From positions 1 to 52,632 of the forward strand of contig DATIBT010000006.1 of assembly GCA_035457345.1 (NCBI GenBank): a stretch of DNA of 52,632 nucleotides, written 5' to 3'. Source of the DNA: DASTDY01 sp035457345 (GTDB lineage Bacteria > Patescibacteriota > Saccharimonadia > Saccharimonadales > EFPC-124). Below are positions 24,918-31,526 of this stretch, in pieces; within the stretch, counting starts at the first letter, position 1; every line of letters begins with the position of its first letter. Below the pieces are notes generated by a model. The model saw nothing but the letters and a program-made list of their open reading frames with translations. It ran no database searches and was not told the DNA's origin. Position numbers and translations under genes: made by a program.

Positions 24918-25628
24918 TCATGATGCATGCTTTGTCGCTGTGATCAAAAAATCCAGGCCATCTGCACTCGTACCATAAGTCCTACCCACAAGCTCGGTGG
25001 TTACACCTACTCTATTAAGTTCACTAGTAATTTTCTTGGCCCCAGCAAGTTCAAACTTGCCTTTGGCAATATAGCGGTCAATGAATGAATCAATAATAGC
25101 AATCGAGATCAGCCGAGGATTCAGTAAACGCCACCACTTATCATAAGCGATATGCTGTTTTATGAGCGACTCTTGCCCTACAGATTCTGGATCGGCAATA
25201 ATTATCTGCCCATCTGGCTTAAGTACCCTTAACGCTTCTAGCCAAAACTCTGTGCGCTTCGCGGGATTAATTGTGTACACAAAGTTGCATAAAACAATCC
25301 GATCAAAAGAGCCATCCTCTACTCCTGCCAGATATGCGTCAAAGGAACATCTGATAAATGTCGCTGAAAGTTTTGCCTGCTTAAATTTCTTGCGAGCCAT
25401 ACGCAACATCGAAGTTGAAGAATCAACCCCCACAAGACTCACCCCATCGTGACGTTTGCCAATCTCTAACAGCATATTGCCGGTACCACAGCCAAGCTCA
25501 AGTACTTTGGCCCCAGAGGAGACGTTTGTCACTTCCGCCACATCATTAATGAGCTTTTTGTATGGATAAAAGGAAAGAAGGCCATCATATACATACCCAT
25601 ACACTCGCCACAGGAAGCTTTCAAACAT
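24918..25628 (-). CDS. class I SAM-dependent methyltransferase
   Basis: A 236-residue methyltransferase. The N-terminus (FLWRVYGYVYDGLLSFYPYK) resembles UbiE/phospholipid methyltransferases. Motif I is KVLELGCGTGNMLLEIGKRH, motif II LVGVDSSTSMLRMARKKF, the mid-region FDRIVLCNFVYTI, and then ALRVLKPDGQIIIADPES. The substrate is unknown. It lies 2 bases after the FeeM-like gene and 16 bases before the histidine kinase, so all three are probably one transcript. Methylation of an acylated product of the neighbour is a reasonable guess but only inference. Confidence 0.88.
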   Translation of the reverse strand: MFESFLWRVYGYVYDGLLSFYPYKKLINDVAEVTNVSSGAKVLELGCGTGNMLLEIGKRHDGVSLVGVDSSTSMLRMARKKFKQAKLSATFIRCSFDAYLAGVEDGSFDRIVLCNFVYTINPAKRTEFWLEALRVLKPDGQIIIADPESVGQESLIKQHIAYDKWWRLLNPRLISIAIIDSFIDRYIAKGKFELAGAKKITSELNRVGVTTELVGRTYGTSADGLDFLITATKHAS

Positions 25629-25630
25629 AG

Positions 25631-26425
25631 TTATATCTTTTTACGTAGCTCAGCGAGAGCCTTTCGCTCGCTCTCACTCAGGAGGCTTTCGTCCAACCCA
25701 TTCAGCATAAAACGGGTAACGCGGCGACGCAACCAACGCTCGTAAAACGTAGCGCCACTCACCGCGCGATTCATTGCGCGCAAAGAAGTTGGAACGTTGA
25801 GGATAGCTGGCACAGAATTACTACCCAAGTAATACGAAGCCCTACCAGCTTTTTGGATTGCAGGCCCAAACAACAGCTTCAGGCGAACAAACAATCGATA
25901 GTCGCAGGCAAGCAGCCACAACTTATGCTTTTGCTCAACGGAATGTTGCCACATTGCCCTATATAACAAAAGTGGCGCAATCTTACTTACGCCACGGTGC
26001 TTAGCTAGCCCAGAGATTTCTACACAATCCACCGGATCATGTCTCGTTATTAGCTTGATTGACCTTTTATAAAGCGGGGTATGTTTAAACATTGCAAATG
26101 AGTTATGGCCCTTGCTGTTTATGGCATTAATCTGGCGGGCAGTTGCAATTATTGCGCCAGTCTTTTTGTTGGTTACAACGAAATATTGCGAATGTTTGTA
26201 ATAGGAATCTATTTTAGAAGTTAAAAAGCCGTTAACGATGTCTTTTGGTTTAACAAATTTACGGTCGAGATACACTTCAGCGTGTAGCTTGCGCGCAGCT
26301 GTAATATAATCATCTGTGTTCACCTTATGCACTTTTAGTTCGGTGTACTCTTGGCGTCTAAAGGCACGCCAATAATCTATGAGGTCCCGGAGATGTTTTT
26401 GAAGTCGGCTGATAGATTGTGGCAT
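25631..26425 (-). CDS. GNAT-fold acyltransferase, FeeM/N-acyl-amino-acid-synthase-like
   Basis: A 264-residue protein. The central part fits a GNAT fold of the autoinducer-synthase/FeeM type: DDYITAARKLHAEVYLDRKF, then SQYFVVTNKKTGAIIATARQ (strand plus TAR as in LuxI-like enzymes), DPVDCVEISGLAKHRGVSKI (the acidic beta-4 Glu before the acyl-carrier binding helix) and LLLYRAMWQHSVEQKHKLWL. The C-terminal 60 residues are basic. FeeM makes long-chain N-acyl amino acids from acyl-ACP. Exact substrates cannot be read here, and an ordinary GNAT is the alternative. It heads the operon with a methyltransferase and a sensor kinase. A TATAAT at 26449-26454 serves it, overlapping the divergent -10 of the plsC gene. 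Confidence 0.55.
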   Translation of the reverse strand: MPQSISRLQKHLRDLIDYWRAFRRQEYTELKVHKVNTDDYITAARKLHAEVYLDRKFVKPKDIVNGFLTSKIDSYYKHSQYFVVTNKKTGAIIATARQINAINSKGHNSFAMFKHTPLYKRSIKLITRHDPVDCVEISGLAKHRGVSKIAPLLLYRAMWQHSVEQKHKLWLLACDYRLFVRLKLLFGPAIQKAGRASYYLGSNSVPAILNVPTSLRAMNRAVSGATFYERWLRRRVTRFMLNGLDESLLSESERKALAELRKKI

Positions 26426-26448
26426 GGACAGGTGTATTATGTGTGCGT

Positions 26449-26456
26449 ATTATAAT
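26449..26456. promoter_or_regulatory. overlapping divergent -10 elements
   Basis: The sequence ATTATAAT gives TATAAT on both strands: minus 26449-26454 for the FeeM-like operon and plus 26451-26456 for the PlsC-response-regulator operon. RNA polymerase could not occupy both at once, which would make the two operons compete. Confidence 0.5.
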
Positions 26457-26488
26457 ATAAAATATCAAATTAGGCAATATTTTATTTA

Positions 26489-27100
26489 ATGCTTTCACCC
26501 AGGATAATTGTACAGTGCGCCGTTCAAATTGTAATCGTCTTATTTAGTAAGATTCTTCTGCAACCCTTTACGCGTCGCGATTATAGCCTCGTCGATAAAA
26601 ATGCCATAAAAAATATACCCCACCTACTCATAGGAAATCATCGCCGGGGGTCAGACCCTTTTGCTTTATGCTCTATTCTTCCCTGGGCAAGTATCCTCAA
26701 AATTCTTCCTATTGGCTTTATGACCCATAATGTCTTCTATGATTCGCCGCTACGTCCCTTGCTATGGCTAGCGGGCTGTTACCCAGCCAAGAGCCCAAAA
26801 GGACAGCATAAACTATTTGGCATTGAGGGTAGTCTAAAACTTATTAAAGAAGGCTATAGCATCTGCATCTTCCCCGAAGGAACTCGGATCCGCAAACCAG
26901 GTCGTGGCGAGGCTCATTGGGGAGTTATAAAAATACATGCTGCAAGCCAAAATACGCCTTTTATTCTTGCGCATATCGAGTACAAGCCGGGGATTAAGGC
27001 ATGGTTCACCTTTAATCGTCGCATCATTCGCTATAAACTCATCGAAAATCCCCAATTTGACAATCCAGAATTAATCATGGACGAGATTTTTAGTCTATAA
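26489..27100 (+). CDS. PlsC-family lysophospholipid/acyl acyltransferase
   Basis: A 203-residue acyltransferase. Block I is LLIGNHRRGSDPFALCS (the catalytic NHxxxxD motif), block II lies near ILPIGFMTHNVFYDSPLRPL, and block III is ICIFPEGTRIRKPGRGE (FPEGTR). An N-terminal hydrophobic helix (IVQCAVQIVIVLFSKILL) anchors it to the membrane. The usual reaction acylates lysophosphatidic acid; a neighbouring FeeM-like gene suggests another acyl acceptor is possible. The gene is followed after 7 bases by the response-regulator gene on the same strand. It is one of the genes facing the FeeM-like operon across a 63-base divergent promoter region. Confidence 0.88.
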   Translation: MLSPRIIVQCAVQIVIVLFSKILLQPFTRRDYSLVDKNAIKNIPHLLIGNHRRGSDPFALCSILPWASILKILPIGFMTHNVFYDSPLRPLLWLAGCYPAKSPKGQHKLFGIEGSLKLIKEGYSICIFPEGTRIRKPGRGEAHWGVIKIHAASQNTPFILAHIEYKPGIKAWFTFNRRIIRYKLIENPQFDNPELIMDEIFSL

Positions 27101-27107
27101 TCAACAT

Positions 27108-27494
27108 ATGGCACAACCAACTAAAATCGCAATTATCGAAGATGACGTAGTCATTTCGCAAATGTACCGTATGAAGTTTGAGGCGGAGGGTTTCGAAGTC
27201 CAGACCGCCGAGAACGGCCGGCTAGGAGTTGAACTGTGCGAACATATGAAGCCCGACATGATCCTCCTCGACCTCAAGATGCCAGAGATGTCAGGAGAAG
27301 AAGCGCTGAAAGAAATTCGGGCGAGTGCATGGGGTAAGCACACGCCCGTTATTGTATTAACCAACTTAGGTGAAGAAGAGGCGCCAAAGAGTTTGAGAGC
27401 GATGGGGATTCACTCGTATATTGTGAAGGCCGAGCTGACGCCACGGCAGGTAACAGAGCGGGTGAAAACGGCGCTGGCGGAGCTTAAGGCTTAG
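27108..27494 (+). CDS. single-domain response regulator
   Basis: A 128-residue CheY-like receiver without an output domain. It has the acidic pair in KIAIIEDDVVISQMYRMKF, the phospho-acceptor Asp in PDMILLDLKMPEMSGEEALK, the Thr in TPVIVLTNLGEEEA and the Lys in HSYIVKAELTP. It should be phosphorylated by a histidine kinase, and the only kinase in the window is that at 22727-24901, in the divergent operon. With no DNA-binding domain, its output must be through protein contacts. It is co-transcribed with the PlsC-type acyltransferase. Confidence 0.93.
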   Translation: MAQPTKIAIIEDDVVISQMYRMKFEAEGFEVQTAENGRLGVELCEHMKPDMILLDLKMPEMSGEEALKEIRASAWGKHTPVIVLTNLGEEEAPKSLRAMGIHSYIVKAELTPRQVTERVKTALAELKA

Positions 27495-27496
27495 AA

Positions 27497-27886
27497 TTAT
27501 TTGTTAATCAATGATGGGCTATTTGTAATTGCTAAAAGTAGCGCATAGCTCTTATTGTTATCATATAGCACTGCCCAATCAGTTTTAGGTGAGTTTGGAG
27601 GAATAAATACAGCCCCTGCCTCTTCCTGGTGTATATTAAGCACTCGCCATGAGTCAGCATCCACCATAAACGTCTGACGAATAACATCTGCCACGTGAGC
27701 CAAATCAGAAAGGAAGAAGCTGCCAGGAGACTCAACGAGTATATACCAATCAGCTGAATAGTCGCCATCACGATATAAGTTAAAATCTAGATCGTCCGCC
27801 TCGTGAATTTCTGCATGTTCGATAAATTTTAAGCGAGGCATGTCGCTCTTGAAATAATGGGGTAATATTTGTTTAATCGTGTTCAT
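27497..27886 (-). CDS. hypothetical protein
   Basis: A 129-residue soluble acidic protein without a family I recognise. It is predicted as mixed alpha/beta, with strands around DWYILVESPGSFFL, AGAVFIPP and DWAVLYDNNKSYALLLAI. There is no Cys, signal or membrane helix. It is convergent with the response-regulator gene (2 bases between stop codons) and is probably transcribed alone; its upstream region contains the GGTTGTTGCG hairpin that ends the next gene on the same strand. Composition is like the core genes, not the GC-rich cassettes. Confidence 0.6.
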   Translation of the reverse strand: MNTIKQILPHYFKSDMPRLKFIEHAEIHEADDLDFNLYRDGDYSADWYILVESPGSFFLSDLAHVADVIRQTFMVDADSWRVLNIHQEEAGAVFIPPNSPKTDWAVLYDNNKSYALLLAITNSPSLINK

Positions 27887-27942
27887 AATAACTTCATCAT
27901 ATCAATTAATGATCCTATCCGTATCTTAAATTTTGAAGAGTT

Positions 27943-27977
27943 GGTTGTTGCGCGCCCACACCGAGCACGCAACAACC
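27943..27977 (-). terminator. 3' hairpin of CxCKRC gene A
   Basis: GGTTGTTGCG (27943-27952) pairs with CGCAACAACC (27968-27977), just after the stop at 27983. It lacks a clear T-run in the minus direction. Confidence 0.6.
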
Positions 27978-27982
27978 TGCAC

Positions 27983-28396
27983 CTAGAAATCCCCGGGCTT
28001 TTCGTTGTAGTAGATCTGCCCGTCGTCACCCCGGTAGTATTCGAGTTGACCATCCCTGTATACGGCGTGGCCGTGCCTAGGCCTCAATGGCCCATTGAGG
28101 CCATGGTAAAAATCCTCACGTCGAGGGTCACCTAAGCCATACTGACTATCGTGGCCGCCCTGCTCATAGAGAACGGGCTGACCATCCACCCAGCCAGACT
28201 GAGCGTCTAACTCGCCAGCAGGCCTACTTGTGGCCTCCCGGTAGTCCGACAGGCGCTCGTCATAGCTTGGGTGTTGGCGACCGGCGCTTTGCCTTCCTCT
28301 GCCTTGGCGCCGCTGGCCGCCACCCGATCTTTTTGGCTCTCTAGCCATCGTGCCGTGACAGCGTTTGCACTTGCAGAACATGCCGTGAACAGCCAC
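27983..28396 (-). CDS. HxxxCxCKRC protein A (new paralogous family)
   Basis: A 137-residue protein that begins MAVHGMFCKCKRCHGTM. His4, Cys8, Cys10 and Cys13 are shared with the proteins at 28958-29275 and 51265-51591, giving HxxxCxCxxC, which I infer to bind a metal. A Gly/Arg-rich linker follows to about residue 40, then a hydrophilic middle. The C-terminal element LNGPLRPRHGHAVYRDGQ plus EYYRGDDGQIYYNE resembles the end of protein B (FNGP, AHGHVVEY). There is no signal peptide. The GTG start is set by AGGAGG upstream and by alignment with protein B. The promoter at 28454-28482 is almost identical to that of B. The function is unknown; a secretion or targeting tag is one possibility. Confidence 0.75.
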   Translation of the reverse strand: MAVHGMFCKCKRCHGTMAREPKRSGGGQRRQGRGRQSAGRQHPSYDERLSDYREATSRPAGELDAQSGWVDGQPVLYEQGGHDSQYGLGDPRREDFYHGLNGPLRPRHGHAVYRDGQLEYYRGDDGQIYYNEKPGDF

Positions 28397-28431
28397 GCCA
28401 CACTCCCTCCTATGTCAGTACTAGGGAACTG

Positions 28432-28451
28432 GTCCACCTTCTGGTGCGGAC
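28432..28451 (-). promoter_or_regulatory. 5'-UTR hairpin of CxCKRC gene A
   Basis: GTCCACC (28432-28438) pairs with GGTGCGGAC (28443-28451) with a two-base bulge. It lies in the leader between promoter and GTG start. Confidence 0.4.
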
Positions 28452-28453
28452 AC

Positions 28454-28482
28454 ATAAAAACATAGGTTCCCTCGAATGTAAA
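28454..28482 (-). promoter_or_regulatory. conserved promoter box, copy A
   Basis: TTTACA (28477-28482), 17-base spacer and TTTTAT (28454-28459). The spacer holds GAGGGAAC, also present at 29355 and, as TAGGGAGC, at 51700. It directly abuts the stop codon of the folD remnant (28485). Confidence 0.6.
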
Positions 28483-28484
28483 TA

Positions 28485-28576
28485 CTATTTCACAATTTTG
28501 TTGTGTGCGGCGCGGATAACGCTCTCAAAGAGTGCGCATACTGTAAGCGGGCCAACCCCATCTTTTGGCGGAGTTG
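28485..28576 (-). pseudogene. displaced copy of the 3' end of folD
   Basis: In the minus direction, about 30 codons read TPPKDGVGPLTVCALFESVI then RAAHNKIVK and a TAG stop. The end of the intact FolD at 29363 is TPPKGGVGPLTVCALFENVI then RAAQSKVLK and stop. There is no upstream FolD sequence or start codon. The DNA just beyond the stop (TATTTACAT) is also the same in both places, so the copies form a direct repeat about 0.9 kb apart. Confidence 0.9.
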
Positions 28577-28586
28577 AAGGCCTAGC

Positions 28587-28877
28587 CTAAAGCTCTTGCA
28601 CAAGCCTTCGGAGCTCGTCCCACGTCGCGTCCCCTTGTTGCCCTTCGGGTAACTCCAGCTCACCGGCTAGTGTCATGATCTCAGAAATTGGGTCGTTGTT
28701 AGCGAGCCCGGCTGCAAATTGCGTACCCAGCAGTCCTGCTATGCCATAAGCTATGTCGCGACTATGTTGAGGATGGGCCTTCTGGCGGTCAAGGCTCATT
28801 AAAAGATAAGCCTTAATAAGCTTCCTTGGATTTTGGGTATTAGGATCGTTTAATGCGTCAAAAATATGAGTGTCCAT
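28587..28877 (-). CDS. small hypothetical protein between the two folD tails
   Basis: A 96-residue protein that I do not recognise. It is acidic and helical (PRKLIKAYLLMSLDRQKAHP, IAYGIAGLLGTQFAAGL, ATWDELRRLVQEL), without Cys, signal peptide or clear membrane helix. The ATG at 28877 has only a weak ribosome site (AGAAGAC). It lies inside the segment bounded by the intact folD 3' end and its displaced copy and ends about 10 bases before the copy. If the segment is mobile or duplicated, this is part of its cargo. Real coding status is likely but not certain. Confidence 0.5.
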   Translation of the reverse strand: MDTHIFDALNDPNTQNPRKLIKAYLLMSLDRQKAHPQHSRDIAYGIAGLLGTQFAAGLANNDPISEIMTLAGELELPEGQQGDATWDELRRLVQEL

Positions 28878-28903
28878 GTCTTCTGTGTAATCTTATAGCT
28901 TGT

Positions 28904-28939
28904 GGGGCAGACAGTCCAGAACTTCCGGCTGCCTACCCC
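28904..28939 (-). terminator. 3' hairpin of CxCKRC gene B
   Basis: GGGGCAGACAG (28904-28914) pairs over 11 positions with CTGCCTACCCC (28929-28939), including two G-T pairs. No T-run follows. Confidence 0.55.
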
Positions 28940-28957
28940 TCCGACCGATTGTGCGAA

Positions 28958-29275
28958 CTACTCACGATCGTCGATGTATTCGTTGCCCTCGACGTCTCGC
29001 ACATATTTGTAGCCAGTCTGGCCGTCACCGGCGTCGTACTCGACGACATGCCCGTGGGCCGCGCCATCACCAGGGCCGTTGAAGTAAACATCGGTCTTCC
29101 CGCTGCCGTCACCGCGAGGTCGCTCGCGAAACGCGGTACTGTTGAAAGTTCCGCCTCCATCACTTCGTGGCTGCCGACGGCGCCTGCTGCGGCCGCCCTG
29201 CTGCCCACCGGAAGTATTCCGAAGCATCGTCCCATGACAACGCTTACATGTGCAGAATATGCCGTGGACTGCCAC
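28958..29275 (-). CDS. HxxxCxCKRC protein B (new paralogous family)
   Basis: A 105-residue protein beginning MAVHGIFCTCKRCHGTML, with the same His4, Cys8, Cys10 and Cys13 as proteins A and C. A Gln/Gly/Arg-rich linker follows (about residues 20-40), then a C-terminal part with YFNGPGDGAAHGHVVEYDAG and GYKYVRDVEGNEYIDDRE, like the end of protein A. The GTG at 29275 aligns exactly with the start of A; an upstream in-frame GTG (29284) is less likely. AGAGG lies eight bases upstream. The gene follows folD directly, with its promoter starting two bases after the folD stop. It is GC-rich relative to folD. Function unknown. Confidence 0.75.
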   Translation of the reverse strand: MAVHGIFCTCKRCHGTMLRNTSGGQQGGRSRRRRQPRSDGGGTFNSTAFRERPRGDGSGKTDVYFNGPGDGAAHGHVVEYDAGDGQTGYKYVRDVEGNEYIDDRE

Positions 29276-29328
29276 GTCACGCACCTCTCTATACCCTAGC
29301 GCTCAAAAGCGTCACTTTCAGTACGGAG

Positions 29329-29360
29329 ATTATGAAACCACACGTTCCCTCAGATGTAAA
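29329..29360 (-). promoter_or_regulatory. conserved promoter box, copy B
   Basis: TTTACA (29355-29360) is followed by a spacer containing GAGGGAAC. The -10 is either TTTCAT at 17 bases or CATAAT at 20 bases. It begins two bases after the folD stop codon. Confidence 0.55.
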
Positions 29361-29362
29361 TA

Positions 29363-30172
29363 CTATTTCAAAACTTTTGACTGCGCGGCGCGAATCACAT
29401 TCTCAAAAAGCGCACAAACGGTCAGCGGCCCCACCCCGCCTTTTGGCGGCGTAATAGTCAGGTCGTGGCGCTCGTACACCGCTGGGTCAATATCGCCCAC
29501 CAACTTGCCTTTATCGGTGGCGACGCCAGCATCTACTACCACAACACCAGGGCGGATCATGTTGCTTTTTATAAGCCCGGGCACGCCAACAGCGGTGATG
29601 ATAACGTCGCCATCGCGCAAGGCTGCCTCAAGGTTGGACGTGCTTTTTGTAACGGGCGTCACCGTACAGCCGCTCGCCTCTAACATGCGCGTCAGTGGCG
29701 CGCCGACCAAACGGCCCTGTCCAACTACCACTATATTCTTACCTTTGAGCTCCACGTTATACCCAGCCATGAGCCACAAAATTGCCAGCGGCGTTGCCGG
29801 GTCGAGGATAGCCCTCTCCCCAAGCCCGTCAACATCTTTCGCCGGGTCGACGGCATTCAGAAGCTCAGAGGTCTGTGAGGTGTCAGCAAGGGGGAGCTGG
29901 ATAATGATACCACTCACCGAATCATCAGCATTCAGCTGCTTAATAGTTTTAAGGGCGTCAGCTTGTGGGATAACATGCTCTTCTACGTCCACTAAAATAT
30001 CGGCACCGTAAGCTTTTTTGAGTTTCACATAGGCAGCAATGCGTGGATCTTCAGAGGTCCGCACAATGGCAAGCTTAGGAAAAATATGGTGCGCCTGCCG
30101 CAACGCGCGCACCTGGTGCGCTTGGCGTTCTTTAATAAATCCGGCGAGCTGCAGCCCATCGAGTAATCGCAT
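29363..30172 (-). CDS. folD: methylenetetrahydrofolate dehydrogenase/cyclohydrolase
   Basis: A 269-residue bifunctional enzyme converting 5,10-methylene-THF to 10-formyl-THF. The active-site Lys is in AAYVKLKKAYGADILVDV (YVxxKxK pattern). It also has GIIIQLPLADTSQTSELLNA, VDPAKDVDGLGE, the Rossmann motif KNIVVVGQGRLVGAPLTRML, DVIITAVGVPGLIKSNMIRP and the terminal TPPKGGVGPLTVCALFENVI. It is slightly shorter than usual (about 280-290). It is the donor or target of the 3'-end duplicate at 28485-28576. Together with the SHMT-like gene, it is the only folate-related gene in the window. Confidence 0.96.
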   Translation of the reverse strand: MRLLDGLQLAGFIKERQAHQVRALRQAHHIFPKLAIVRTSEDPRIAAYVKLKKAYGADILVDVEEHVIPQADALKTIKQLNADDSVSGIIIQLPLADTSQTSELLNAVDPAKDVDGLGERAILDPATPLAILWLMAGYNVELKGKNIVVVGQGRLVGAPLTRMLEASGCTVTPVTKSTSNLEAALRDGDVIITAVGVPGLIKSNMIRPGVVVVDAGVATDKGKLVGDIDPAVYERHDLTITPPKGGVGPLTVCALFENVIRAAQSKVLK

Positions 30173-30230
30173 AGGTGTTATTTTACTACAGTTACAGATA
30201 GGCTGCTAGAATGGATAGCAGGAGGGCGCA

Positions 30231-30953
30231 ATGCCAAACGACAAAACTTACGATTTTTCAAACCTAAAAGCTGTATTTTTTAACGGCACACTCAAAAAAG
30301 GCGACGGGGTAAGCAATACCGACGGCCTTATAAAAGTTAGCAAAGATATTATGGAAAAACATGGCGTGCACGTGGACGTTATTCGCACCATTAACCACGA
30401 TATTGCGACTGGCGTGTACCCGGACATGCGCGAACAGGGCTGGGAGACCGACGAATGGCCAGAGATATATGAAAAGTATGTTGTTCCCGCCGACATTATC
30501 GTAATCGCCGGCCCAATTTGGCTGGGTGATAACAGCAGTCAGACCAAAAAAATTATCGAGCGGCTTTACGGCAACAGCGCAGAACTGAACGAAAAAGGCC
30601 AATACGCCTACTACGGCAAAGTCGGTGGCAGCATCATAACCGGCAACGAAGATGGCGGCAAGCACTGCAGCATGAATATTCTTTACAGCTTGCAGCACCT
30701 TGGCTGTGTAATCCCACCCCAGGGCGACACCTACTGGGTTGGCGCCGCCGGCCCCGGCCCAAGCTACTTAGATAAAGACTCCGGCGGCCCGCAAAACGAT
30801 TTCACCAACCGCAACACCACTTTTATGACCTGGAATCTCATGCACCTAGCCAGCATGCTTAAACACGCTGGCGGCATTCCAGCCTACGGCAACCAGCGCA
30901 GCAAGTGGGACGCGGGCGCGCGGTTTGATTTTGAGAATCCAGAGTACCGCTAA
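30231..30953 (+). CDS. flavodoxin-like NAD(P)H:FMN oxidoreductase
   Basis: A 240-residue protein with a flavodoxin-like fold. The FMN phosphate loop is around LKAVFFNGTLKKGDGVSNTD, and ADIIVIAGPIWLGDNSSQTK and IERLYGNSAELNEKG match the PxW-x-S flavin loop of NADPH-dependent FMN reductases. GKVGGSIITGNEDGGKHCSM corresponds to the third flavin-contact region. A probable role is cytosolic two-electron reduction of flavins, quinones or nitro compounds. AGGAGG lies just upstream of the ATG at 30231. It is divergent from folD with about 58 bases between starts, and is transcribed alone. Confidence 0.85.
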   Translation: MPNDKTYDFSNLKAVFFNGTLKKGDGVSNTDGLIKVSKDIMEKHGVHVDVIRTINHDIATGVYPDMREQGWETDEWPEIYEKYVVPADIIVIAGPIWLGDNSSQTKKIIERLYGNSAELNEKGQYAYYGKVGGSIITGNEDGGKHCSMNILYSLQHLGCVIPPQGDTYWVGAAGPGPSYLDKDSGGPQNDFTNRNTTFMTWNLMHLASMLKHAGGIPAYGNQRSKWDAGARFDFENPEYR

Positions 30954-31112
30954 GCCTACATTAGCTCTCTTCGTTTTCTAGCATTTGCATACCACCCTTG
31001 CTTTATGAGCGCATTTAGCGCGTCCTTTTTCTGCATGCCCCGGCAGTGCATCGTCGACAGCGAGGGGACTTTGCTGCTCGCGCCCCGCAACCCCTCACGT
31101 ATAATCAAAAAT

Positions 31113-31526
31113 ATGCAGTCCACTACTATGTTTAATTTTATAACGCGCTTTATCCTAATTCTTGCGGTAAGCGTGCTCTTTTTATATCCGGGCGAGATAG
31201 CGAGATCGCTATTTTTAGCCCTCACCATCAGCGGCAGCTTGGCCTTATTTGACATTCTCTTTGGTAGCCCGGGAAACATCAAGGCTCAGAGCAAGCGCAT
31301 ATCTGAAGTGATCGCCGGCCATAATATTAAGACTACCAGGGACAAACTAGGCTGGATGGTCATAATGACCCTCCTGCCACTAGGTAGCCTATTTGTAACT
31401 GTGGTTATTCTGTCGATTTTCTTTGGTGTAAGCGCTCAATGGATATGGGTCATAGGGGCTGTCCTGGCGATCATCGTCTTTGTGGGCGCGCCAAAGCTTG
31501 CGCAAAAAGCCCGCGCTAAGCACTAG
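31113..31526 (+). CDS. small polytopic membrane protein, probable leaderless gene
   Basis: A 137-residue protein with about four hydrophobic helices: ITRFILILAVSVLFLYPG, ARSLFLALTISGSLALFDIL, WMVIMTLLPLGSLFVTVVIL and WIWVIGAVLAIIVFVGA. A charged loop separates the pairs and the tail is basic. I do not recognise the family. The ATG at 31113 lies exactly seven bases after a perfect TATAAT (31100-31105), so transcription should start at or next to the start codon. This is the clearest leaderless case in the window. The open frame upstream to 31005 is not used if so. It abuts the convergent DUF817 gene (stops at 31526 and 31527). Confidence 0.7.
   Translation: MQSTTMFNFITRFILILAVSVLFLYPGEIARSLFLALTISGSLALFDILFGSPGNIKAQSKRISEVIAGHNIKTTRDKLGWMVIMTLLPLGSLFVTVVILSIFFGVSAQWIWVIGAVLAIIVFVGAPKLAQKARAKH

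Noticed and set aside
30956..31282. 108-codon minus-strand frame overlapping the small membrane-protein gene
   Set aside because: Its N-terminal half is antisense to the leaderless membrane gene. The end (KKDALNALIKQGWYANARKR) looks protein-like but I found no start, promoter or family match.
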